Source: Frondihabitans sp. Leaf304
Lineage (GTDB): Bacteria; Actinomycetota; Actinomycetes; Actinomycetales; Microbacteriaceae
Assembly (NCBI RefSeq): GCF_001423105.1
Contig: NZ_LMNV01000003.1
Location: forward strand, 507,883-571,882
Length of the DNA: 64,000 nucleotides
Reading direction: 5' to 3'
Below are positions 53,604 through 63,945 of this stretch, one piece after another. The translations under genes were made by a program, and so were the position numbers. The notes beneath the pieces are model-generated. The model was not told the DNA's origin, did not search any database, and saw only the letters and a list, made by a program, of their open reading frames with translations. Within the stretch, counting starts at the first letter, position 1, and every line of letters begins with the position of its first letter.

Positions 53604-54227
53604 CTAGCTGGCCGTACCGGCGGCGCGCCGGCCGCGGACGTAGCGCAGGATCCCACTGATCACGATGGGCAGGACGGAGACGATCACGACGAGGATCGCG
53701 AGCACATCGATGTGAGTCCGCACGAACGGGATCTGCCCGAGCACGACGCCGAGCACACTGACGACGAGGGTCCAGGCGAAGGCGCCGGTCAGGTTCCAAA
53801 GCAGGAATTGGCGGTAGGGGTAGAGACTCGTCCCCGCCGCGAGCGGCACGTAGGTGCGGACGACGGGCACGAAGCGGCCGAGGATCAGGGCGGGGCCGCC
53901 GTACTTCGCGAAGAACGTCTCGGCCTCCCCGAGATACCGGGTCTTGAGCACTCGGGCGTCGGGCTGGAAGAGCCGTCGCCCGAAGCGGTGGCCGAGCCAG
54001 TAGCCGACCTGGTCGCCGAGAGACGCTGCGGCGAAGGCGACCAGGATCACCGACCAGACCGGCACGTGGATGACGCCGCTCGAGGCGAGAAGCCCCGCCG
54101 TGAAGAGCAGCGAGTCGCCCGGAAGGAACGGGAAGAGGAGCCCCGACTCGACGAAGACCATCAGGCCGAGGCCGACGAGGACGGCCGGGCCCATCGAGGT
54201 GAGGAACGACTGCGGGTCGAAGATCAT
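53604..54227 (-). CDS. DedA-family membrane protein
   Basis: A 207-residue membrane protein. The first hydrophobic block includes FVESGLLFPFLPGDSLLFTAG, the second GRFVPVVRTYVPLAAGTSLY, both DedA signatures with conserved Glu and Arg residues. Some DedA proteins (UptA type) move undecaprenyl phosphate back across the membrane. ATG 54227 overlaps the PAP2 stop, and the regulator follows 9 bp later. A role in lipid-carrier recycling with the PAP2 enzyme is inferred. Confidence 0.92.
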   Translation of the reverse strand: MIFDPQSFLTSMGPAVLVGLGLMVFVESGLLFPFLPGDSLLFTAGLLASSGVIHVPVWSVILVAFAAASLGDQVGYWLGHRFGRRLFQPDARVLKTRYLGEAETFFAKYGGPALILGRFVPVVRTYVPLAAGTSLYPYRQFLLWNLTGAFAWTLVVSVLGVVLGQIPFVRTHIDVLAILVVIVSVLPIVISGILRYVRGRRAAGTAS

Positions 54228-55021
54228 GCGTTCTCCCGGTGGGCTGCTGTGCGGTCGGTGGGGTGGGCGGCGCGACGGGTCGCGGATCGATAGGTCAGCG
54301 GCAGGAGGAATCGATTCGACGCGGCCACGACGCCGGGCGCCACGGCGAGCGACCACGCGATCGAGGCGATGACGTCGCTCGGGTAGTGGACGCCGTCCGA
54401 CACGAGGCTGAGCGCGACCACCGCGACGGCCACCATGCCGACCGCCGCGACGGCCGGCCGATAGCTCTTGCCCGCAGCCAGCAAGTAGAAGGTCAGGGCG
54501 AGGGTGGCGATGAACGCCATGTGCCCGCTCGGATACGACGGGTCGACCTCGGCGACGCCCAGGTGGTTCGCGAAGGCCCACGCGTCGGGCCGCGGGCGCT
54601 GCACGATCAGCTTCACGACGTCGCTCGAGATCCAGGTGACGGCGACCGTGAGGGCGAAGGTGCCCGCGAGACGGAGGTCTCTGGTCGCCAGGGCGATCAC
54701 GCCGACGATCACGACGGTGATGCTCACCGCCTCGATCGGGCTGAACGCGGCGTACACCCCCGAGCCGACCGCCCCGACGAAGCCGATGTGCAGCGTGTTG
54801 AGCGCCTGCACGCCGGCCAGGTCGAGTCGAGTCATCGGCCCCGTCTTGGCGACGAGCAGGCCGAATGCCACGACGATGACGATGGCGGCGACGCTGAATG
54901 CGTTCCGGTTGCCGAGACCCGGCCGACACCGGAGGAGGGCAGGTCCGCCGGACGCGCCGAGTGATGGATTCGTTGAGAGCATCGAGACGGTGGGACTCGT
55001 CGGGGGCGCGGCGTGGGTCAT
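54224..55021 (-). CDS. PAP2-family phosphatase
   Basis: A 265-residue membrane phosphatase. The catalytic motifs are complete: KLIVQRPRPD (KX6RP), SYPSGHMA (PSGH) and SLVSDGVHYPSDV (SRX5HX3D-like, with Ser in place of Arg at the second site). About six helices. ATG 55021 is preceded by GGAGG at good spacing. The substrate is probably undecaprenyl pyrophosphate or a related lipid phosphate. First gene of the PAP2-DedA-regulator-kinase operon. Confidence 0.9.
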   Translation of the reverse strand: MTHAAPPTSPTVSMLSTNPSLGASGGPALLRCRPGLGNRNAFSVAAIVIVVAFGLLVAKTGPMTRLDLAGVQALNTLHIGFVGAVGSGVYAAFSPIEAVSITVVIVGVIALATRDLRLAGTFALTVAVTWISSDVVKLIVQRPRPDAWAFANHLGVAEVDPSYPSGHMAFIATLALTFYLLAAGKSYRPAVAAVGMVAVAVVALSLVSDGVHYPSDVIASIAWSLAVAPGVVAASNRFLLPLTYRSATRRAAHPTDRTAAHRENA

Positions 55022-55046
55022 GGACTCACCCTCCGGGCCGACCTCT

Positions 55047-55063
55047 GAGAATTCATGAAGAAA
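55047..55063 (-). promoter_or_regulatory. Direct-repeat site before the PAP2 operon
   Basis: AGAA at 55048 and 55059, an exact 11-bp period (TTCT-N7-TTCT toward the gene), matching the sites at 51864 and 55988. ATTCTSAGAGG after the repeat is shared with the COG4705 copy 1 region. Confidence 0.55.
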
Positions 55064-55071
55064 CGGCGCGG

Positions 55072-55893
55072 TCAGCACCCGACTCGGTGCTCGTGGGGGC
55101 GCCTCGGCGGATCCCCCCCCTGAATCGACAGGCCGGTCACGAGCACCAGGATGACGCCGAGGAACAGAACGCTCGTACCGGTGGTTCCGAGCCCGAGCCC
55201 GCCGTCGGCGCTTGGCTGCGACAGAAGGTCACCGGTGGAGGCACCGAGCGGACGGGTGAGGATATACGCGATCCAGAACGCGACCACGGCGTTGAGCTTC
55301 ACGACGTAGTAGAGGAACGCGACGACAGCAATTGCGGCGGCGAAGACGATGAGCGACAGGACGTAGCCGAGATTGAGACGCTCGGCGAGAAGGTCGCCGG
55401 CCGCCGTGCCGAGAGCGAAGGTGAACAGCACCGTCAGCCAGTAGAACGCTTCCCGGCGGGTGGAGCGGATGGAGTGGATCGAGAGGGTTCGTTCGACGGC
55501 GAACCAGGCCACAAAGGTTCCCGTCAGCAGCACTGCGAAGACGGCGGCCGTCACTGGAAGGGGTACGCCGAGGTTGTCGGTGAGGTTGTCGGTAATGAGT
55601 GTGCCGACGACGCTGATGAGCACGATCGCGAGCCAGTAGACGGCTGGCACGTAGCGCTGCAGACGGAACTGCGCGATGAGGGCGATGACGAGCAGAACGG
55701 CCATGAAGATCGAGGTCAGAGCGAGGCCGAAGCCGAGGGTCACGTTGAGGTAGTCAGCGAAGGTCTCGCCGACCGTGGTGGCCAGCACCTTGATGATCCA
55801 GAAGACGGCGGTGACTTCGGGCACCTTGTTCAGCAGCTCCCGCGGTGAGCGAGGGAGCCTAGCGGGCTGGAAAGAGTGGGCGGCGTTGGTCAT
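55072..55893 (-). CDS. COG4705-type membrane protein (copy 2)
   Basis: A 273-residue paralogue of the protein at 51049. It shares KVPEVTAVFWIIKVLATTVGET, TLSIHSIRSTRREAFYW and the YILTRPLGAST ending. A 20-residue head precedes the first helix. It lies just upstream of the PAP2 operon on the same strand, with a regulator-like direct repeat in its upstream region. Two copies around one TCS suggest a shared signal or redundant function; substrate unknown. Confidence 0.88.
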   Translation of the reverse strand: MTNAAHSFQPARLPRSPRELLNKVPEVTAVFWIIKVLATTVGETFADYLNVTLGFGLALTSIFMAVLLVIALIAQFRLQRYVPAVYWLAIVLISVVGTLITDNLTDNLGVPLPVTAAVFAVLLTGTFVAWFAVERTLSIHSIRSTRREAFYWLTVLFTFALGTAAGDLLAERLNLGYVLSLIVFAAAIAVVAFLYYVVKLNAVVAFWIAYILTRPLGASTGDLLSQPSADGGLGLGTTGTSVLFLGVILVLVTGLSIQGGDPPRRPHEHRVGC

Positions 55894-56191
55894 GGGGTCG
55901 ACTTCCTATCGTGGACGGCGTGGTAGGCGTGGGGTGACGGGAGCACTCCATCGGAGACCGTTCAGGCAGTCGACTCTCGCGACGCGAAGAATCGTCTAAG
56001 AACCCCCGCCGCGGCCGCCTCGCGACAAGGACCACGGAGACTCGCCGTAGGCTTCACTCATCACCTGTGTTCACCGACGAACAGCCCCCGGCTCCTCGGC
56101 AATCGACGATCAGTCAGTCACGACCCTCCCGCCTTCGCGCGGTCGGCATGCGATGGGGTCCACGTCTCCAGACTGAAAGATCCGCCTCCGC
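55894..56191. promoter_or_regulatory. Divergent region with a direct-repeat site
   Basis: 298 bp between COG4705 copy 2 and the isocitrate dehydrogenase gene. AGAA at 55988 and 55999 (11-bp period) faces the COG4705 gene. No small gene is seen; promoters of both sides must lie here. Confidence 0.55.
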
Positions 56192-58441
56192 ATGCACGAA
56201 ATCATCTACACGCTGACCGACGAAGCGCCCCGCCTCGCGACTGCCGCTCTTCTCCCCATCGTGCAGGCGTACGCGGAGAAGGCCGGTGTGCACGTCGAGA
56301 CCCGTGACATCTCGTTGGCGGCGAGGATCCTGGCGAAGTTCCCGGAACACCTGCGTCCGGAGCAACGTCAGCCCGACGCCCTCGAGGAACTCCGGGCCCT
56401 GATCTCGGAGCCGACGACGAACATCATCAAGCTCCCCAACGTGTCTGCGTCACTGCCGCAGCTGCAGGCTGCGATCGCGGAGCTGCAGCAGGCCGGTTAC
56501 GCCGTGCCCGACTACCCAGCCGCTTCCTCCGACCCGGCGAGCGAGACGATTCGGTCTCGGTACAACGCCCTGAAGGGGTCGGCCGTGAATCCGGTCCTCC
56601 GGCAGGGCAACTCCGACCGGCGTGCACCGGCCTCCGTGAAGGCCTACGCCCACAAGCACCCCCACCCCATGGGCCCCTGGAGCCCGGAGTCGAAGACGCA
56701 CGTCGCCACCATGACTGCCAACGATTTCCGCGACACCGAGAGATCCACCATCGTCCCGGCCGACGGCCCGGTCACCATCGAGTTGGTCGGCGACGACGGC
56801 ACCCACGCACCACTGCGAGAGCCCCTGATGGTCGGAGCTCACGACGTCATCGACGCGGCGGTCCTGCGAGTGGGGCCTCTTCGCGAGTTCCTCGCCGAGC
56901 AGCTCGACCGCGCGCGAGAGGACGACCTCCTCTTCTCGGTGCACCTCAAAGCCACGATGATGAAGATCTCGGATCCGATCCTCTTCGGTCACGCCGTCCG
57001 CGCGTACTTCCACACCGTTTTCGACGCGCACGGCGATGCCCTGGTAGCCGCCGGTATCAACCCCGATGACGGCCTCGCCGCACTGTTCGCCCGGCTGGAA
57101 AACCTTCCCGACGGTGCGACCATCCGGTCGGCCTTCGACGACGCTCTGGCCGCCGAGCCGAAGCTGGCCATGGTCGACGTGGCCCGTGGCATCACGAACC
57201 TGCATGTGCCGAGCGACGTCATCGTCGACGCCTCCATGCCCGCCATGATCCGCTGGTCGGGTCAGATGACAGGGCCGGACGGATCCAGCCACGAGACCCT
57301 AGCCGTCATCCCCGACTCCAGTTACGCCGGTTTCTACCAGACCGTCATCGACGACTGCCGCATCAACGGCGCCTTCGACCCGGCGACTCTCGGCACCGTG
57401 CCGAACGTGGGCCTCATGGCCGGTGCCGCCGAAGAATACGGCTCGCAAGACACCACCTTCGAAATCCCCCGCGACGGGAGGGTGCTCGTCAGAGACGCTG
57501 CCGGAACGGTCCTCTTCGAACATGAGGTGGCCCAAGGCGACATCTGGCGGATGTGCCGCACCCGCGACGACGCCATCAGAGACTGGGTCGCTCTCGCCGT
57601 CAAGCGCGCCACAGCAACCCACGCCCCCGCCGTCTTCTGGCTGGACTCGTCGCGCGCCCACGACACCGTCATCGCGCGGCTCATCACGAGCTACCTGGCT
57701 CTGCACGACACCACCGGGCTCGACGTCACGATCATGGCGCCCGTCGACGCGATGACCTTCACCCTGGAACGATTCCGCCGGGGGGAAGAGACGATCTCCG
57801 TCACCGGGAACGTGCTCCGCGACTATCTGACCGACCTCTTCCCCATCATGGAGCTCGGCACCAGCGCCAAGATGCTGTCGGTCGTCCCCCTCCTCGCCGG
57901 CGGCGGACTCTTCGAAACCGGCGCCGGCGGAACCGCCCCGCGGCTCCTCGACCAGCTCCGCGACGAGAACCACTTCCGGTGGGACAGCCTCGGCGAATAT
58001 CTCGCTCTTGCGGCCAGCTTCGACCACCTCGCCACCACGACCGGCGACGCCGGAATCCGTGCCCTCGCCGACACCCTCGACCGCGCCACCGCGACGCTGC
58101 TCGACGAGAACAAGAGCCCCGCCGACGACGTCGGCACCATCGACAACCGTGGCAGCCACTTCTCCCTCGCTCTCTACTGGGCCCAAGAGCTGAGCCGCCA
58201 AACGACCAGCCCCGACCTCAAGGCCGTGTTCACCCCGCTTGCAGAACAGCTCTCCTCCCACGAGGCCGCTATCGAGGGCGGCCTCACCGGGGCGCAAGGC
58301 CACGAGCAGGATCTCGCTGGCCACTATCTACTCTCCGACGCGGTTCTCGCCGACGTGATGCGGCCGTCGTCCCTCTTGAACGAGATCGTCGACAGCTTCG
58401 GCACTCACCAGTTCGGGGCACCGGTCAGCACGCGAGCCTGA
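56192..58441 (+). CDS. icd: NADP-dependent isocitrate dehydrogenase, monomeric
   Basis: Converts isocitrate to 2-oxoglutarate and CO2 with NADP in the TCA cycle. At 749 residues it matches the monomeric class (about 740), common in Actinobacteria. It starts MHEIIYTLTDEAPRLAT. Diagnostic segments include IIKLPNVSASLPQLQAAI, GSAVNPVLRQGNSDRRAP and HPHPMGPWSPESKTHVA; DTGDAG-like and WDSLGEYLAL near the C-terminus also fit. Single gene, no close partner. Confidence 0.96.
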   Translation: MHEIIYTLTDEAPRLATAALLPIVQAYAEKAGVHVETRDISLAARILAKFPEHLRPEQRQPDALEELRALISEPTTNIIKLPNVSASLPQLQAAIAELQQAGYAVPDYPAASSDPASETIRSRYNALKGSAVNPVLRQGNSDRRAPASVKAYAHKHPHPMGPWSPESKTHVATMTANDFRDTERSTIVPADGPVTIELVGDDGTHAPLREPLMVGAHDVIDAAVLRVGPLREFLAEQLDRAREDDLLFSVHLKATMMKISDPILFGHAVRAYFHTVFDAHGDALVAAGINPDDGLAALFARLENLPDGATIRSAFDDALAAEPKLAMVDVARGITNLHVPSDVIVDASMPAMIRWSGQMTGPDGSSHETLAVIPDSSYAGFYQTVIDDCRINGAFDPATLGTVPNVGLMAGAAEEYGSQDTTFEIPRDGRVLVRDAAGTVLFEHEVAQGDIWRMCRTRDDAIRDWVALAVKRATATHAPAVFWLDSSRAHDTVIARLITSYLALHDTTGLDVTIMAPVDAMTFTLERFRRGEETISVTGNVLRDYLTDLFPIMELGTSAKMLSVVPLLAGGGLFETGAGGTAPRLLDQLRDENHFRWDSLGEYLALAASFDHLATTTGDAGIRALADTLDRATATLLDENKSPADDVGTIDNRGSHFSLALYWAQELSRQTTSPDLKAVFTPLAEQLSSHEAAIEGGLTGAQGHEQDLAGHYLLSDAVLADVMRPSSLLNEIVDSFGTHQFGAPVSTRA

Positions 58442-58567
58442 ACGCCGAGAGGCCGTTCGCCCGGACTGGGGGGTTAAACCACCCCTTTCCCGTTCGCCGT
58501 CTGCCCTAGGATTCAGAAAAAGCAGCCGAGATCACATCGGCCGCGCCTGACAACACGGGGGAACACC

Positions 58568-60379
58568 ATGTCCGCACCACGTCTGCGCCGCCGCGCGCTC
58601 ACGATCACCGCCGCTCTCGCCGGCACCGTCGGGCTCGCGCTTGGCGGCATCGCACCCGCGAACGCCGCGGCGCCGGTTGCAGCAGCTCCGGCAGCGGCTC
58701 CGGCCCAGAGCGCGACCGCGTCGAGCCGCGCCCTCGACGCGCTGCACAACACCGACTTCGGAACGCCCGCCAGTCGAGCGGCCGTCGCCCAGGCGTTGAA
58801 CGGGACCGCTGCCGGATCCTCGACGCTTCCGTCGTCGTCGCTCCAGCGCAGCGCGACCACCGACGCGGTACGCCCGGCTCCCGCCGGCGCGATCCCGGCC
58901 GCGAAGGTCGACCCGAACGCGGCCGCTGGCGGCGGGTTCGCCCAGGCCGTTCTGGGAGACGAGCTCTACGGCGTGAGCTTTGACTGGAACGGCGGCGAGA
59001 CGAGCCTCGAACGCTGGACAAAATTCGGCTGGAAGCCCGTCGCGGGCGCTCCCGAGGATCTTGATGACCAGGTCGTCGTCGTCGGAAACCGGCTCTACAT
59101 CACGGTCACCACCTACTCCCGCAGCGGCAACGCCACGGTAAACCTCATGAGCTACGACGGCACCACGTTCACCTCGGTCAAGACCTTCAAAAACGACGTC
59201 ACCCTCGCTGTCGCAGGGTCGTACCTCACCATCGTGGAAGACGCCGGCGAGTACGGCGAGGACTCCTATAGCGAGAAGTCGATCCTGACCCGCTACGACG
59301 GCACGACCTTCTCGACGCCGATCGAGACGACGAAGTCTCTCGACGACTCCATCGCCATTGGCGACACACAGTACTTCTTGGTCCTGAGCCGGACGTCGAG
59401 CGCTGCCGCAATCTACCGTGTCGACGCCGCCGGGCTCACCCGTATCGGCTCGTCGCCTTATGCGCTCTCGGGCGCTGAGTGGAAGGGCGCCTACTACTTC
59501 GGCGGCGTCTCCGGGAACTCCGATGCCGCCGCCCTCTACCGGTTTGACGGCAAGGGTGCACCGACCCCGGTCACCACTGGCGTGTCTTTCAAGAACGCCA
59601 TCTCGGTGCCGGCCGTCGGCGTGTACGACGGCGAGCTCGAGTTCACCAACCAGACGAAGGGCAAGCGCGCGACGCTCTACAGCTTCGACGGCACGACGAC
59701 GTCGAGTGATGGCCCCATCGGGGGAAGCGGCGAGCAAATCGGTTTCTTCCAGGAGTTCGACTCGAAGCTGTTCTACGCCGCGTACGACTACGAAGACGGC
59801 ATCAGCACCTACATCTACGACAAGAACGCCAAGGCCGGCACCCCGATCGAGTCGACCGTCCCCACCGTCGCCGGAACCCCGAAGGTCGGCAAGAAGCTGA
59901 CCGCTGTCCCCGGCGACTGGACCGCCACCGCCAAGCTCTCGTACCAGTGGTCGGTCGACGGCAAGGCCATTGCCGGGGCGACCAAGCAGTACCACACGGT
60001 CGCGCCCGCCGAGCTCCGTCGCACCCTGACCGTCAAGGTCTCAGGATCCGGCCCGGCCTTCGTCACAGCCACCCAGACCAGCGCCTCGACCGCTGCCGCC
60101 CTCCCCGGCACCTTCGCGCTGAAGCCCGTCATCTCGGGCAAGACCGTCGTCGGCTCGAAGCTGACCGCTGTCACGTCAGGCCTTACGCCGAAGTCGGCCA
60201 CGCTCACCTACCGCTGGTTGCGCGATGGCAAGCCGATTTCCGGCGCCACCAAGAAGACGCACACCGCGTCGAAGGGTGACGTCGGCACGAGCCTGACCGT
60301 CAGCGTCAAGGCGTCAAGCCCCGGCTACAGCACCGCCTCGGCGACGAGCGCGGCCAAGAAGGTCACGACGAAGAAGTAG
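58568..60379 (+). CDS. Secreted propeller-like protein with C-terminal Ig-like repeats
   Basis: A 603-residue secreted protein. The signal peptide ends near residue 33 (NAAAP). An Ala/Pro-rich linker leads to a region (about 110-410) with repeated YDGTTF-type strands suggesting a beta-propeller. Two tandem bacterial Ig-like repeats follow: VGKKLTAVPGDW..LSYQWSVDGKAIAGAT and VGSKLTAVTSG..LTYRWLRDGKPISGAT. The end is Lys-rich (KKVTTKK) without a sortase motif. GGGGGAACACC precedes the ATG. Probably an adhesin or extracellular binding protein; ligand unknown. Confidence 0.78.
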   Translation: MSAPRLRRRALTITAALAGTVGLALGGIAPANAAAPVAAAPAAAPAQSATASSRALDALHNTDFGTPASRAAVAQALNGTAAGSSTLPSSSLQRSATTDAVRPAPAGAIPAAKVDPNAAAGGGFAQAVLGDELYGVSFDWNGGETSLERWTKFGWKPVAGAPEDLDDQVVVVGNRLYITVTTYSRSGNATVNLMSYDGTTFTSVKTFKNDVTLAVAGSYLTIVEDAGEYGEDSYSEKSILTRYDGTTFSTPIETTKSLDDSIAIGDTQYFLVLSRTSSAAAIYRVDAAGLTRIGSSPYALSGAEWKGAYYFGGVSGNSDAAALYRFDGKGAPTPVTTGVSFKNAISVPAVGVYDGELEFTNQTKGKRATLYSFDGTTTSSDGPIGGSGEQIGFFQEFDSKLFYAAYDYEDGISTYIYDKNAKAGTPIESTVPTVAGTPKVGKKLTAVPGDWTATAKLSYQWSVDGKAIAGATKQYHTVAPAELRRTLTVKVSGSGPAFVTATQTSASTAAALPGTFALKPVISGKTVVGSKLTAVTSGLTPKSATLTYRWLRDGKPISGATKKTHTASKGDVGTSLTVSVKASSPGYSTASATSAAKKVTTKK

Positions 60380-60397
60380 TCGCGCAACGCCAAAGGG

Positions 60398-60464
60398 CGA
60401 GTGTTCGGTGGCCTGGTGAGGTCGGATCCTAGGATCCGGTTCTCTTACCACCACCGATCACTCG
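60398..60464. terminator. Long hairpin with GGATCCTAGGATCC apex
   Basis: CGAGTG/CACTCG, CGGTGG/CCACCG and an interrupted stem lead to a loop containing the perfect palindrome GGATCCTAGGATCC (two AGGATCC motifs back to back). It lies between convergent genes. Confidence 0.65.
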
Positions 60465-60485
60465 TCTTTGTGCTGTCGTGCCCGA

Positions 60486-61010
60486 CTATGCGGCGGGCTG
60501 CAACCCGCCGAGGTCGAGGGAGGCCGTCAACTCCCGCAGAATCATGATGATGCGCTTGGACTCGCGCGGAGAGAGCCCCTCGAGCAATGCACGGATGCCG
60601 TGCCGAGAGTCGCCGAGCGCATCGTCGAGCGCAGTGGTCGCGGCGACGGTCAGGTGCAGCAGATGGCCCCGCCCGTCTCGGGGGTTCTCGGTCCGGGTCA
60701 CGAGGCCGCGCTCCATCAGACGTGCCACGATGAGCGTGCTGGCGCCGTTGGTCACCCCGAGGGCCCGCGCGATATCGAGGGCCCTGACGGGCTGGTCGAG
60801 ATTGTCCAGGCGGGCCAGGTAATCGAGGGCCATGATCTCGTTGGCCCGGAGGTGCAGCAGATCTCGAAGCCGCCAGCGAAGGAGAGCGTCGGCGGTCTGG
60901 AGGGCAGACACAGCTTCGAGAAGCGCCACAGGCGTGGCAGGGGCGACGGGCGTTACTTGCGGTTCGCTGTCGTCGTGCTCGTCGACGAGCGGAGCGGAGC
61001 GTGAGCTCAT
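60486..61010 (-). CDS. MarR-family transcriptional regulator
   Basis: A 174-residue winged-helix regulator. The DNA-binding region VRALDIARALGVTNGASTLI and the wing GLVTRTENPRDGRGHLLHL are typical, and ESKRIIMILREL forms part of the dimer helix. An N-terminal tail of about 30 acidic residues is unusual. ATG 61010 has AAGG nearby. No adjacent transporter; its target is unknown. Confidence 0.88.
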   Translation of the reverse strand: MSSRSAPLVDEHDDSEPQVTPVAPATPVALLEAVSALQTADALLRWRLRDLLHLRANEIMALDYLARLDNLDQPVRALDIARALGVTNGASTLIVARLMERGLVTRTENPRDGRGHLLHLTVAATTALDDALGDSRHGIRALLEGLSPRESKRIIMILRELTASLDLGGLQPAA

Positions 61011-61119
61011 GGAGGACCTTCCGTAGTGGGGTCCGCGAGCATCCGTCATCAGTCGGTGAATATCCGCAGGAAGCAATCGAAGCACACTTCTCTTGCCGCG
61101 CTCTCACCTGCCCCGTCTC

Positions 61120-61554
61120 TCAGGCCCTCCGCACCACCCCCGAGGGAGCAGGAATGACAAAGCGTCGAGGGAGTGGCGGTATGCGCATCCAGACGGAACG
61201 CTCCTCCCCCGTGTGATCGACCCAGCGGACCAGAAGCTCTTTGCCGGCGATGAACTCGACGACCTCGGCTCCGGAGCAGACCCCGAGCCCGCTCTGCTTT
61301 CGCAGGCGCCCCGCCGTTGCCACGGCTGCGGTGTGGAGGAGCGGTCGCACGTGGACGTCTCTCACCGTGTTTCGCCCCGTGTTGCGGAGCACCAGAGTCG
61401 TGCCGGCAGTCGAAGTGCGCGTACGCCTCTTCGTCGGTTCGTCAAGGTAGGTCAGGGTGAAGGGCCCGGCCCGCTGCCCGGTGATGGCCTGCACGATCGG
61501 GATGACGGGGTGGTGCACGTCAGACCTGTGGCCTGAAATCGGCAGGACCGTCAC
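61120..61554 (-). CDS. Unknown protein downstream of the ice-binding gene
   Basis: 144 residues or fewer, not recognised. It is basic and beta-rich (TLVLRNTGRNTVRDVHVRPLL, then ELLVRWVDHTGEERSVWMRI) without a signal peptide. The GTG start is 3 bp after the stop of the ice-binding gene, suggesting coupling, but there is no good ribosome site. It could regulate or be unrelated. Confidence 0.5.
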   Translation of the reverse strand: MTVLPISGHRSDVHHPVIPIVQAITGQRAGPFTLTYLDEPTKRRTRTSTAGTTLVLRNTGRNTVRDVHVRPLLHTAAVATAGRLRKQSGLGVCSGAEVVEFIAGKELLVRWVDHTGEERSVWMRIPPLPRRFVIPAPSGVVRRA

Positions 61555-61557
61555 GGT

Positions 61558-63249
<1,692 letters not shown>

Positions 63250-63945
63250 TCACCCCGCTGGGGTGACGCAGAAGGTATTCCAGGCCGTATGGACGGCCTT
63301 GCGGTGCAACGCGTCGATCCCGGCGTACGACTGTGACCTCGCGGCGTCGACCGCGTGCGAGCAGCGCGGGGTTGCGGCCACATCTTCGGCGTCGCCGAGG
63401 GAGTCGACGAGAGCGTCGTCGATCGCGTTGAGCTGCTGACGGATCGTGGCCAGGTCGGGAGCGGTGCTCGGCGCCGTCTCGGGATCGTGGGTCCACCGGA
63501 CGAAGAGGCCGCGCTGAACGACCTTGCTGGCATCGATCTGCGCTCTTACGACTCGGGTGACGAAGGCGGGGTCGATGCCGCGCTGGGTTGCCCGGGCCAC
63601 TGCGGCGTCGACCACGGCCTGCTCGCGGACGGGGTCGCTGATCGGCCTCCCACTCACCCATTTCGACTCGGCTACGGGGTCGGCGAGAAGAAGGCGACGA
63701 AGAACAAGCGCGGAGATCGCCGAGAGGCGGTCGCGCTGTGACACGACCGTCGTTGAATCCGACGCGGAAGCCGACGCCGCCTGGTCGGCCTGCACTGCCG
63801 ATGCCCGGCTCGGCCCTGCCGCCACCAGCACGCTGGCGGCGACCAGACCCACTGTCGCTATGACGGCACTTCTCCGGAGGCGACGCGCTGAACCTTGTGC
63901 GGGCCGCGCACCCGATGTCGAGGAGCGAAGGGAAAGGGTGGTCAT
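63250..63945 (-). CDS. Exported AroQ-gamma chorismate mutase
   Basis: Converts chorismate to prephenate. The 231 residues include a signal peptide (VIATVGLVAASVLVAAGPSRASA) and a helical mature enzyme. It shows the gamma-class segments LVLRRLLLADPVAESKWVSG and RPISDP, then GIDPAFVTRVVRAQIDASKV, and the C-terminal RSQSYAGIDALHRKAVHTA with a conserved late Cys. M. tuberculosis Rv1885c has the same plan. Secretion in a bacterium is of unclear purpose; plant or host association is one idea. A 7-bp hairpin TCACCCC-GCT-GGGGTGA overlaps the stop codon. Confidence 0.88.
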   Translation of the reverse strand: MTTLSLRSSTSGARPAQGSARRLRRSAVIATVGLVAASVLVAAGPSRASAVQADQAASASASDSTTVVSQRDRLSAISALVLRRLLLADPVAESKWVSGRPISDPVREQAVVDAAVARATQRGIDPAFVTRVVRAQIDASKVVQRGLFVRWTHDPETAPSTAPDLATIRQQLNAIDDALVDSLGDAEDVAATPRCSHAVDAARSQSYAGIDALHRKAVHTAWNTFCVTPAG

